Assembly: GCA_964521715.1 (NCBI GenBank)
Contig: CAZFSS010000032.1
Span: forward strand, 1-48,139
From: DAOVRD01 sp964521715
GTDB taxonomy: Bacteria > Planctomycetota > Brocadiia > SM23-32
Reading direction: 5' to 3'
DNA: 48,139 nt
The notes beneath the pieces are model-generated. The model had not been told where the DNA came from. It did no database searches and saw nothing but the letters and a program-made list of their open reading frames with translations. Position numbers and translations under genes: made by a program. Shown here one piece after another: positions 39,827-48,024 of this stretch (positions are counted from its first letter, which is position 1; each line of letters starts with the position of its first letter).

Positions 39827-42247
39827 ATGTCCTGCGTTCAGACGTCGCTGTTGCTGGTGATGCTGGCCGTGATAGTGATGCCGGCATCGGCTGCCTTGTC
39901 GGCCGGATCCGAGCCGCTGCCGCCCTTGCGGGTCACGGAGTCAAGCAGCACGGTTGACGTGTACGACTTCGTCGAAGTCTCGATCCGCTTGGGAAAGCCG
40001 GTCCAGGGCAACCCGTTCACCGACGTCTCGGTGCAGGCGGAGTTCGGCCAGGAAGGCAGCGTTCCGGTGCGCGTGGACGGCTTCTGCGACTCCCAGGACG
40101 GCACCCTCTACAAGGTCCGCTTCATGCCAGCCACGCCGGGGCAATACCAGTACGCCGTCGCCCTTCGCCGGGGGGAGCAAGAAGTCTCCCACAGCGGCGC
40201 CTTCACGGCCCGCAGGGCCTGGCGCCGAGGGCTGCTTCGCGTGGACCCGAAGCGGCCCTTTCACTTCGTCTGGGAAGGCACCGGCGAGCATTACTTCTGG
40301 AACGGGACCACGAGCTACTACCTCATGGGCTGGCAGGAGGACGACCAGATCCGCACGTCCATTGACCGGCTCAGCGCGCTCAAAGTCAACCGCATTCGCG
40401 TCTTGGTCTACGGCCGCAACCAGGACCAGCCCTGGGGCCAACCGGTGAAGAGCACGCGCCAGTTCAAGCTCTACCTGAATCCGTGGGTCGCAGAGCGGCC
40501 GGACGACGTGGCGCAGCCCGGCTTCGACCTGCGCCGCTTCAGCGTGGACTACTGGCAGCGATACGAGCGGATGCTCCGGTATGCCCGCGACAAAGGGATG
40601 GTGGTTTCCGTTATCCCCTTCATCGGCGGGCAGGTGCTGCCGACGCCGTTCGAGGCGTACAGCGAGGAGGAGCAGCTCTACTACCACTACGCCGTGGCGC
40701 GCCTGGCAGCGTTCTGCAACGTCACCTGGGACCTGGGCAACGAGCACGACCTGAACCGTGAGTCGCCGAAGTGGGCCGATTGGCTCGGGCCGCTGGTCAA
40801 GCAGTGGGATCCGTATGACCACCTGACAAGTGCGCACAACAGGATCTATCGCACGCCCGGCAGCAACTGGAACGACATGCAGCTCATCCAGGCATGGGAC
40901 GCGGGGAAGAACTCATTCTTGGCCGAGCAGCGCAAGCAGCAGGCGGCATCCGGCAGGATCGTGCCGCTGGTGCTGGAGGAATACGGCTACGAGGACCTCT
41001 GGGAGAACCAGCCCGGCCAGCGCAATGCCGACTCGCGCCGGCGGGTGGCGTGGGAGGTCTATATGGCCGGCTGTTACCAGACGACAGGCGAGACGGCCAA
41101 CCGTGGGACGGGGTCCGGTCCCGACAGCGGCGGGGGATGGGTCAACGGCCGCGGCGACGACCAGATGACCATGCTGCAGGGGTATGCGCACATCGTCGAG
41201 TTCTTCTCGAGCTTCCAGTGGTGGAGGATGGAGCCGCGCAACGATCTGGTCGAGGCGCCGGGGATGTGTCTGGCGGAGCCGGGGCTTGTCTACGCCGTCT
41301 ACCTGCCGAATCCTGCTCAAGTCACCGTGAAGCTCGACGGATCCGTCAGCTATCGCGCTCGCTGGTTCAACCCGCGTAGCGGCCAATGGGCCGCGTTGCT
41401 CGACGCGACGGGTCCACAGTGGACGGCGCCTATGCCGCCCGGCGAGGGTGACTGGGCGCTGCTCCTAACGAACTACGATTGGAGCGGGACGGGCGCCTAC
41501 GACAAGCATGAATGGTCCGGTTTCCTCATCGCCAACAACCGCTGGGGCGGCGGCAACGGGCCCATATGGTTTCGGGAGTTCCCCGACCGTTGGTCGTTCT
41601 GGACAGAGCACGAAGACGACCTCGAAGGCGGGCACGTGAAGTCCTTTCCGCACGCGGGGATCGGCTGGTTCTGGGGCGACTGGGCGCCGAACAACGCTCT
41701 GCCTGTCCGACTCGGCGAACTGGCCGTCGCCAGGTCGGATTGGGCGGTGACGCTGCCGACGAAGCAGCCCGGCCAGAGCTACGTCGTCTACTACCAGCTC
41801 TACACCTCATCGGTGCCCGATCCCAAGAGCGACGCTTCGCAGATCAGCGGAGACCTGGCGCTGATCATCTACCGCGAGGACTTCGCCTTTGAGCATTGGG
41901 GCAAGGTGCTCGGAGAGTTCGACGTCGGCGGCCGCAAGATGCGCGTCGTGCACAAGTCGCCGGCCATCGGACAGTCCACCTACATCATCATGATTCCCAC
42001 GGAGAACGTCGCGGTGCGGAATGGCGACACGATCCGGGTGAAGGACTTCGACATCAAAGCGTGCATCGACTTCTGCCTCACCCAGGGACACTACAACCCG
42101 ACTGACTACCTGATCACGATCCAGGCCGGCTGGGAGAGCCGGGCGCTTCACGGCGTGCTGCGCTCCGACGAGCTTACCCTCACGGTCGGCAGGAACGGCG
42201 CGGACCCGGTTCGCCTTCCGCTGGACCTCGGCTGGCAGGTCCCTTAG
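39827..42247 (+). CDS. Secreted two-module glycoside hydrolase: DUF5060/TIM barrel plus C-terminal GH12-like module
   Basis: The 806-residue protein has a Sec signal peptide (about 1-25). Residues about 30-125 form a DUF5060-type beta-sandwich (DVYDFVEVSIRLGKPVQGNPFTDVSVQAEF, then VRFMPATPGQYQYAVALRRG). A TIM barrel follows (about 135-480): YFWNGTTSYYLMGW, VNRIRVLVYGRN, FCNVTWDLGNEHDLN with a likely acid/base Glu306, and PLVLEEYGYEDLWENQPG with a likely nucleophile Glu384 or 385. The last 250 residues (about 561-806) resemble GH12 endoglucanases: FLIANNRWGGGN, HVKSFPHAG and LITIQAGWESRALHG, keeping one catalytic Glu (about 770), but the EIMIW nucleophile strand reads DLALIIY, so the nucleophile seems lost. 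It is expected to act on an external polysaccharide. GGGAGG lies 5 bases before the ATG. Confidence 0.85.
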   Translation: MSCVQTSLLLVMLAVIVMPASAALSAGSEPLPPLRVTESSSTVDVYDFVEVSIRLGKPVQGNPFTDVSVQAEFGQEGSVPVRVDGFCDSQDGTLYKVRFMPATPGQYQYAVALRRGEQEVSHSGAFTARRAWRRGLLRVDPKRPFHFVWEGTGEHYFWNGTTSYYLMGWQEDDQIRTSIDRLSALKVNRIRVLVYGRNQDQPWGQPVKSTRQFKLYLNPWVAERPDDVAQPGFDLRRFSVDYWQRYERMLRYARDKGMVVSVIPFIGGQVLPTPFEAYSEEEQLYYHYAVARLAAFCNVTWDLGNEHDLNRESPKWADWLGPLVKQWDPYDHLTSAHNRIYRTPGSNWNDMQLIQAWDAGKNSFLAEQRKQQAASGRIVPLVLEEYGYEDLWENQPGQRNADSRRRVAWEVYMAGCYQTTGETANRGTGSGPDSGGGWVNGRGDDQMTMLQGYAHIVEFFSSFQWWRMEPRNDLVEAPGMCLAEPGLVYAVYLPNPAQVTVKLDGSVSYRARWFNPRSGQWAALLDATGPQWTAPMPPGEGDWALLLTNYDWSGTGAYDKHEWSGFLIANNRWGGGNGPIWFREFPDRWSFWTEHEDDLEGGHVKSFPHAGIGWFWGDWAPNNALPVRLGELAVARSDWAVTLPTKQPGQSYVVYYQLYTSSVPDPKSDASQISGDLALIIYREDFAFEHWGKVLGEFDVGGRKMRVVHKSPAIGQSTYIIMIPTENVAVRNGDTIRVKDFDIKACIDFCLTQGHYNPTDYLITIQAGWESRALHGVLRSDELTLTVGRNGADPVRLPLDLGWQVP

Positions 42248-42325
42248 CGGAGAAAGACTGCGATGTGGTTTGCGAGAGCCCGATGGCCCTGGGGCTTGCT
42301 GCTCCGTGGCGCCCATGACCCGAAC

Positions 42326-42354
42326 GTTGCAATGGGCGCGGCCCGTCCATAGAA
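42326..42354 (+). promoter_or_regulatory. Predicted promoter of the M48 peptidase gene
   Basis: TTGCAA (42326-42331) and TAGAAT (42349-42354) are 17 bases apart. Transcription from about 42361 supports translation from GTG 42396 instead of any of the earlier in-frame starts. Confidence 0.55.
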
Positions 42355-42395
42355 TGCATCTCGCGGCCTGCCTCGTCGCCGAGGGGGCCGTCGGC

Positions 42396-43811
42396 GTGTC
42401 TCCCAAACGGGAGCCAAGAGGCGCTGAAGAGCGCGGTCCCTTTCTGCGGGCTTTACACGTAATGCTGCTGCCGTTCCTTCTCTGCGTTCTGATCCTCTAC
42501 ATTCCGCTGCCGCTGAGCGACGGGACGGTGCCGCTGTCTGTCGCGGCGGGCGGAGTGTGTCTGCTGGCCCTGCTGAATGCGGCGGCGGCCTACGCGGGAA
42601 GCGGGCTGGCCATCAGCCTCTCCCGCCTGCCCGGACCGCGCGGGGCCCTGGCGGCCAACCGGGTCTTCTCAGTCCTGAAGGGCGGCGTCGTGGGCCTGGT
42701 GCTGGCCGACGTGTTTGCGCTGAAATGGCCCGCCCTAGTGGGGGACCTCCTGGGCGGGCAGAGGTGGGCGCTAATGGTGGACGACCTGCTCCTGCTGGCG
42801 CCCGCCGTCGTGATGATCCTCACCCTGATGGCCTTCCAGTATCGGTTCGACTACAGCTACGGGCGCGTCCAACTGTCGCTCGGCCAGTGCCTGTGGCTGA
42901 GGTTCCGCGTGGAGCTGGGCCTGATCCTGGTCCCCTGGCTCGTGCTCGTGCTTGTGACCGACGCCGTGGGCGCGGCGTTCGCCGGCAGCACGTGGGCGGA
43001 CACGGCGGACTCGCTCAGTTCCGGCCTGGTCCTGCTGGCCATCGTCGTGTTCAGCCCGCTCCTTCTGCGCTTCATCTGGTCGACGGCGCCCCTGCCGGAG
43101 GGCCCCCTGCGCGAGCGGCTGGAGGCGCTCTGCCGGCGCCAGAAGCTGCGGTGCAACGGCATCCTGCTCTGGCGCACGCACAACCACCTGGCCAACGCCG
43201 GCGTGGTGGGGCCGACGCCGCTGCTGCGTTACGTGCTGCTGACCGACGCCCTCGTGCAGCGCTCCACGCCCGAGGAAGTGGAGGCCATCTTCGCCCACGA
43301 GGCGGGGCACGTGCGACACCATCACCTGGCCTTCTACATGCTGTTCGCGGTCGCATTCGTATGCTTCTACGTGAACCTGGTGGACCTGATCGCCCTGATC
43401 GGTTGGGTGGCGCCGGTCCGGGACATCCTGGCCTTTCACATGACGGGGGAGCAGGGGGCCGTCATGCTGGCGTTCGCCGCCGTCTACTGGGTCCTGGTCT
43501 TCGGGTTTGTTTCGCGCCGCATGGAACAGCAGGCGGACCTGTTCAGCATCGAGGTGATTGAGGAGCCCCGCAACTTCCTCAGCGCCCTTGGCCGGCTGGC
43601 GGCCCTCAGCGGCACGCACAGCGGCCTCACGTCCTGGCGGCACTTCAGCATCGCCCGGCGCATCGCCTTCCTGCGGGGCGTCCTGGCGGACTCGTCCAGG
43701 GCGAAGCGGCTGCGCGCCGGCGTCGCCGCCATGCAGATTGCGCTCCTTGTCCTGCTCGTCATCGGCGCGGGCAGGCTGCTGATCTTCCGGCCGGACCTGT
43801 TCGGCATCTGA
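42396..43811 (+). CDS. M48-family membrane metallopeptidase
   Basis: The 471-residue protein is a zinc-dependent integral membrane peptidase of the CAAX/HtpX group. Several hydrophobic segments precede the catalytic region (VMLLPFLLCVLILYI, GLALSVAAGG-like stretches to about residue 220). The zinc motif HEAGH (301-305, IFAHEAGHVRHHHLAFYM) is followed by two membrane segments and the third ligand in SRRMEQQADLFSIEV. A final hydrophobic helix closes the protein (QIALLVLLVIGAGRLLIF). Members degrade or process membrane proteins. The frame is open from 42270, but GTG 42396 has GAGGGGG 8 bases upstream and a promoter lies inside the extra stretch, so that start is used. The AmrS-like gene follows after 95 bases. 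The natural substrate is unknown. Confidence 0.87.
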   Translation: MSPKREPRGAEERGPFLRALHVMLLPFLLCVLILYIPLPLSDGTVPLSVAAGGVCLLALLNAAAAYAGSGLAISLSRLPGPRGALAANRVFSVLKGGVVGLVLADVFALKWPALVGDLLGGQRWALMVDDLLLLAPAVVMILTLMAFQYRFDYSYGRVQLSLGQCLWLRFRVELGLILVPWLVLVLVTDAVGAAFAGSTWADTADSLSSGLVLLAIVVFSPLLLRFIWSTAPLPEGPLRERLEALCRRQKLRCNGILLWRTHNHLANAGVVGPTPLLRYVLLTDALVQRSTPEEVEAIFAHEAGHVRHHHLAFYMLFAVAFVCFYVNLVDLIALIGWVAPVRDILAFHMTGEQGAVMLAFAAVYWVLVFGFVSRRMEQQADLFSIEVIEEPRNFLSALGRLAALSGTHSGLTSWRHFSIARRIAFLRGVLADSSRAKRLRAGVAAMQIALLVLLVIGAGRLLIFRPDLFGI

Positions 43812-43854
43812 GCGAGGCCGACGGTTCGGCTGTGACGGGCGCGACCCCCCAGGA

Positions 43855-43860
43855 TATAAT
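43855..43860 (+). promoter_or_regulatory. Perfect -10 box before the AmrS-like gene
   Basis: TATAAT lies 47 bases before the ATG at 43907. No good -35 is present at the right distance (GTGACG at 43832 is weak), so the promoter may need an activator. Confidence 0.4.
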
Positions 43861-43906
43861 GGACCCTGTACGGGCCGAAACCGGAACGAACGGGGGTCAG
43901 CCGCAC

Positions 43907-45034
43907 ATGTATCGGAAAGGCTTGAGTCGCAGAGCATTCATAAAGGCAGCGGCGGGCGCGGCGGCCCTGGTCTGCCCCCTCGTGGGATCGCGCACGGCTG
44001 CGGCGGACCGCCCGGCGCTGAGCGACCGCGAGGCGCTCCATTACGAGAAGCTGCGCGGCGGGATGGCCCGGTGCAACCTCTGTCCCCACCAGTGCATCGT
44101 GGCCGACGGCGCGCGCGGGCTCTGCGGAGTGCGCGAGAACCAGGGCGGCATCTACCGCACCCTCATCTACGGCCGCCTCTGCGCGCGGCACGTCGACCCG
44201 ATCGAGAAGAAGCCCCTCTTCCACTTCCTGCCCGGCACGCGCGCCTTCTCCATCGCCACGGCCGGCTGCAACGTCGAGTGCCAGTTCTGCCAGAACTGGG
44301 ACATCAGCCAGGCCGCCCCGGAGGCTGTGGAGGCCGTCTACACGCGGCCCGAGGAGGTCGTCGAGCTGGCCCGGCGCTACGACTGCGCCTCCATCGCCTA
44401 CACCTACTCGGAGCCGACCGTCTTCTACGAGTACTCGCTCGACACCTCCCGGGCGGGCAAGGAGGCGGGCGTCCACAGCGTGAGCATCACGAACGGCTTC
44501 ATCCGGCCCGACCCGATGAAGCAGCTCTGCGAAGTGCTCAGCGCCGTCAAGGTGGACCTGAAGGCATTCACGGAGGAGTTCTACAAGAAGTACGTGCTCG
44601 GCGAGCTTCAGCCGGTGCTGGACACCATCGTGCTGCTGAAGGGACTCGGCATGCACACGGAGGTGGTGACGCTGCTGATCCCGGGGCTGAACGACAGCGA
44701 CAGCGAGATCAGGGACCTGAGCCGGTGGCTCGTCAAGAACGTGGGGCCGGACGTGCCGCTGCACTTCTCGCGGTTCTACCCGGCCTACAAGATGACGAAC
44801 TTAGCGAAGACGCCGGAGGCGACGGTGATCCGCGCGCGGGAGATCGCCGTCAGCGAGGGGGTGCACTACGCCTACGTGGGGAACCTGCAGGGGCACGAGT
44901 ACGAGAGCACGTATTGTGCGAGCTGCGGCAAGCGCATCATCGAGCGATTCGGCTTCCACGTGGGCGAGGTACAGGTCAAGGACGGCAAATGCGGCTACTG
45001 CGCCACGGCCATCCCCGGCGTGTGGCAGGCGTGA
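43907..45034 (+). CDS. amrS: AmmeMemoRadiSam-system radical SAM enzyme (AmrS) with a Tat signal
   Basis: The 375-residue protein belongs to the AmrS group. An N-terminal block has four cysteines (Cys56, 59, 63, 73: CNLCPHQC, GLCGVREN), then ARHVDPIEKKPLFHFLPGTRAFSIATAGCNVECQFCQNW with the radical SAM CxxxCxxC (Cys121, 125, 128), SIAYTYSEPTVFYEY, VSITNGFI, VKVDLKAF, TLLIPGLNDSD, HFSRFYPAYKM and a C-terminal zinc-ribbon-like CASCGKR...CGYC. The start at 43907 opens on a twin-arginine motif SRRAFIK followed by a hydrophobic stretch, a Tat export signal. The chemistry of AmrS is not settled; it usually travels with AmmeMemo proteins, which are absent here. The M48 peptidase is upstream; a prepilin peptidase gene converges from downstream. 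Confidence 0.88.
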   Translation: MYRKGLSRRAFIKAAAGAAALVCPLVGSRTAAADRPALSDREALHYEKLRGGMARCNLCPHQCIVADGARGLCGVRENQGGIYRTLIYGRLCARHVDPIEKKPLFHFLPGTRAFSIATAGCNVECQFCQNWDISQAAPEAVEAVYTRPEEVVELARRYDCASIAYTYSEPTVFYEYSLDTSRAGKEAGVHSVSITNGFIRPDPMKQLCEVLSAVKVDLKAFTEEFYKKYVLGELQPVLDTIVLLKGLGMHTEVVTLLIPGLNDSDSEIRDLSRWLVKNVGPDVPLHFSRFYPAYKMTNLAKTPEATVIRAREIAVSEGVHYAYVGNLQGHEYESTYCASCGKRIIERFGFHVGEVQVKDGKCGYCATAIPGVWQA

Positions 45035-45044
45035 CGCCGGACGC

Positions 45045-45929
45045 TCACGTCAACAGCATGTGGGCCATGTGTTCCAGGGGGACGAGGAGGTCGCAAAGGG
45101 GCGTGCGGAAGACGAGCGCCAGTACTGCCCCCAACGACAGGAACGGCCCGTAGGGCATGACGTTCTCGTTGCTCATCAGCATGAGCGGCAGGCCGTAAAT
45201 AAGCCCCAGGAAAGGCGATAGGAAGAACGCCGTCACCACCACCTTCCAGCCGAAGAACGCCCCGAGCATCGCCATCAGCTTCACGTCCCCGAACCCCAGC
45301 GCCTCCCGCCGGAAGATCGCCGCCCCGATCAGGGCGAAAACGAAGATCATCCCGCCCCCGCCCAGCGCCCCGATCGCCGACCCGATCAGCCCGTCCAGGG
45401 TCAGGTCGCCCGTCAGCCGCTCGAACGTGTTGTAGCTCTGCGTCCCCACGTGCAGCTCCGGCAGCAGGACGCCCGCCAGCAGCCCGCCCATGATGCCGAA
45501 CACGGATACCTCGTCCGGGATGATGAAGTACTCCACGTCCACCGCGCTGGCGACGATCAGGAGCGACGTAACCAGCATCATGAGCGCGAGCTGGCCCACG
45601 GCCGTGCCGGCCTGGAGCCCCTCGCGGTAGTAGATCAGGGCGAACAGCACGCCGGTGAGTGCCTCGACGACGGGGTAGCGCCACGAGATCGGCCCCCCGC
45701 AGTCCCGGCAGCGCCGCCGCAGCAGGAAGAAGCTGAGCAGCGGAACGTTGTCGTACCACCGGATGACGTGCCTGCAATGGGGACAGATGGAGCGCTCGGG
45801 GTCGTTGACGGTCAGCCCGCGGGGCAGGCGCCAGATCCAGACGTTCAGGTGGCTGCCCGCGGCGCAGCCCAGAAGGAAGAGCCAGGCCAGCACGAACGCG
45901 GAGAACGGTGTCAGCTCGGCCGCCAGCAA
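45045..45929 (-). CDS. Prepilin peptidase / N-methyltransferase (type IV leader peptidase)
   Basis: This polytopic aspartic peptidase trims and methylates type IV prepilins or pseudopilins. The 294-residue protein has the N-terminal methylase domain with paired CxxC motifs (Cys49/52 in SICPHC and Cys74/77 in CRDC), GSHLNVWIWRLPRG, and hydrophobic segments throughout. The two catalytic aspartates are in ASAVDVEYFIIPDE (Asp131) and the GxGD motif LGFGDVKLMAMLGAFFGW (Asp215). It starts at TTG 45929, with AGGAGG 5-7 bases upstream. The loop between residues about 155 and 180 (HVGTQSYNTFERLTGD) is longer than usual. No pilin or secretion genes are in the window, but the enzyme implies type IV pili or type II secretion elsewhere. 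The aldo/keto reductase gene lies 91 bases upstream on the same strand. Confidence 0.93.
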   Translation of the reverse strand: MLAAELTPFSAFVLAWLFLLGCAAGSHLNVWIWRLPRGLTVNDPERSICPHCRHVIRWYDNVPLLSFFLLRRRCRDCGGPISWRYPVVEALTGVLFALIYYREGLQAGTAVGQLALMMLVTSLLIVASAVDVEYFIIPDEVSVFGIMGGLLAGVLLPELHVGTQSYNTFERLTGDLTLDGLIGSAIGALGGGGMIFVFALIGAAIFRREALGFGDVKLMAMLGAFFGWKVVVTAFFLSPFLGLIYGLPLMLMSNENVMPYGPFLSLGAVLALVFRTPLCDLLVPLEHMAHMLLT

Positions 45930-46020
45930 CCGGTCCCTCCTGGGACAGGGGACGCCTTTCCGCCCTCCGGGGCGGAGGTCGCCCGCTGGGAGGTGGATGG
46001 CGAGGAGCGCAGGTCCGGCG

Positions 46021-48024
46021 TCAGACCAGGAGCAGCTTGCCGAAGGCGCCGGGGTCCCTCTCCTGACCCGCGCGGCCGGTCCACGTCAGGCGCAGCACGT
46101 CGTTGCCTTGCGCGTCGTAGCTGTTGATGCCGACGTCGAACCCGACGACGTCCGGCCTGCCGCGCACCTGAGAGAATACCTGCCACGGGATGGCACAATC
46201 AACGCGATAGCCGAACGGGGTCCGCTCGAGCCTGGCCGTGACCTGCGCGTCGTTCGAGGTCCTGACCTGCGGTTCGGCGCCCTCGTCGGCGGGCGGGTAG
46301 ACGGTCAGGCTCATGACGCCGTTCTCGTAGCCGCCGCGGCCCAGCTCGCCGACCTTCCGGCCGTCGAGGAAGATGCGAAGGTTGTCCGCCTTCTCCCTGC
46401 CCTCGATCTTCTCGGCGGCGGGGCAGAGCAGATCCTCCTCGACGTCCGCCCAGACGTAGAGATTCCGGTCGTCGTAGGCGCCCACGAAGTCGAAGCTGTG
46501 GCCCAGCACGTTCTGATCGGAGCCGTGGATCGGATGGACCGGCGACGGCACGTGCAGCGTGCCGCGGCGGGGCTTCTCGGCGCCGAGCTCGTAGCCCTCG
46601 GCCTGCCGCGCGGTGGTGGCCACGTGGTGCAGATGCTCCAGGGCGCGGGCGCCGTCGCAGGCCAGCATTACGTCGAGGCTGAGCGCCTCCAGCGCCGGCC
46701 CGACCGTCATCTGCACGTCCTTGTGCCGCCGGCCGTAGGGCTTGAGCTTGCGCACCTGGAAGCGCTCGGGGAAGACCTGGTCCTCCCGGTGGGGGTGGAA
46801 CTCGACGGTGACCTTCTGCTCCTGGTCCGTGAAGTTCTTCAGGTGGTAGCGGAGGTCGACGCTGACCATGCCCCTCCTGTCAACGGACCCGCCGCGCAGT
46901 TCGCTCCAGCCAGCGACGGAGCCGGCCCGTTTGTCGAGCACGGCGACGGCCTCGGCCAGTCGGGCGGGGATGTCCAGGTCCTGGGGGCACGGCTCGAGGC
47001 ACTTGCCGCAGAGCCGGCAGAGCGCCGCCTTGCCGCCGAGGGACAGGTAGCGGCTTCTGGCGTGATCGGTGAGGCCGAAGATGCGCTCCAGGTTGAGTAT
47101 CTCGAAGTTGGCGGGGATGTCGACGCCCTCCGGGCACGGCATGCAGTAGCCGCAGCCGGTGCAATAGAGGCCCAGGAACTCCTTGCGCTCCTGGATCGCG
47201 GCCTGGATGCGGTCGTGGTCCTCCTGGGCAAGCTCGGCAGCGCGCGACACGGTCTCCACGTTCTCCTCGAGCATCTGCATGGTGGACATGCCGGACAGGG
47301 CCACCGTCACGTTCGGATTGGAGAGCACGAAGCGGAGGGCCAGTTCGGGCGTGCTCCTGACCTCGCCGACCAGCTCGGCCGCCCTCTCGCTCGGATAGCC
47401 CAGCCGGCCGCCGCCGACCGGTCCCATGATGACGACGCCCTCGCCGTGCTCGGCGGCGTAGGCGATGCCCTCTTCCACCTGCCGGTCGAGCAGGTTGTAC
47501 TGGCAGGTGACGGACTCGAACAGCCCGGTGTCCACCATCTTCTTCAGGCTCTCGCAGGAGCCGTGGAAGGAGTGGCAGATATGGCGGATCAGGCCCTGCT
47601 CCTTCGCCTTGAGCAGCTCCCTGTAGAGGCCGTCCTCGCCGGCGAAGGAGCCCTCATAGCCCTCATAGTTAAGCCCATGGATACTGTAGACGTCGATGCA
47701 GTCCGTGCGGAGGCACTCCAGGGAATCCTCCAGGTTCTTCCACCAGCCGCCCTTGTCGGCCTTGTCATAGTGGTGGTTCTTCGTGGAGAGGATGACCTGG
47801 TCGCGGATACCCTCCATGGCGTCGCCGAGCGCCCGCTGGCCGTCGCCGCCGCAGTATCCGACGGCCGTGTCGAAGTAGTTTATGCCGAGTTCGACGGCGC
47901 GCCTGAGCATGGGGACGGTCTTGTCGCGATCGACTTCGGTCCGGGACTTCATGGGCAGGCGCATGCAGCCGAACCCGAGCCGCGAGACCGTCAAACCCGT
48001 CTTTCCCAGTGGCTTGTACTGCAT
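46021..48024 (-). CDS. Aldo/keto reductase with 2[4Fe-4S] domain and C-terminal CBM9-like domain
   Basis: The 667-residue protein has three parts. Residues 1-280 are an aldo/keto reductase barrel with KTGLTVSRLGFGCMRLPM and the full tetrad: Asp52 and Tyr57 (FDTAVGY), Lys82 (STKNHH), His116 (YSIHGLN). Residues about 285-350 carry two four-cysteine clusters: Cys288, 291, 294, 297 (CTGCGYCMPCP) and Cys336, 339, 342, 346 (CRLCGKCLEPCP). This AKR-ferredoxin pairing is known in anaerobes. The remaining 300 residues contain a beta-rich linker and a domain (about 500-667) resembling CBM9: DQNVLGHSFDFVGAYDDRNLYVWADVEEDL, LRIFLDGRKVG, YRVDCAIPWQVFSQV, VVGFDVGINSYDAQGN. There is no signal peptide, which is odd for a carbohydrate-binding module. 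GGGGGA lies 8 bases before the ATG. Confidence 0.88.
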   Translation of the reverse strand: MQYKPLGKTGLTVSRLGFGCMRLPMKSRTEVDRDKTVPMLRRAVELGINYFDTAVGYCGGDGQRALGDAMEGIRDQVILSTKNHHYDKADKGGWWKNLEDSLECLRTDCIDVYSIHGLNYEGYEGSFAGEDGLYRELLKAKEQGLIRHICHSFHGSCESLKKMVDTGLFESVTCQYNLLDRQVEEGIAYAAEHGEGVVIMGPVGGGRLGYPSERAAELVGEVRSTPELALRFVLSNPNVTVALSGMSTMQMLEENVETVSRAAELAQEDHDRIQAAIQERKEFLGLYCTGCGYCMPCPEGVDIPANFEILNLERIFGLTDHARSRYLSLGGKAALCRLCGKCLEPCPQDLDIPARLAEAVAVLDKRAGSVAGWSELRGGSVDRRGMVSVDLRYHLKNFTDQEQKVTVEFHPHREDQVFPERFQVRKLKPYGRRHKDVQMTVGPALEALSLDVMLACDGARALEHLHHVATTARQAEGYELGAEKPRRGTLHVPSPVHPIHGSDQNVLGHSFDFVGAYDDRNLYVWADVEEDLLCPAAEKIEGREKADNLRIFLDGRKVGELGRGGYENGVMSLTVYPPADEGAEPQVRTSNDAQVTARLERTPFGYRVDCAIPWQVFSQVRGRPDVVGFDVGINSYDAQGNDVLRLTWTGRAGQERDPGAFGKLLLV

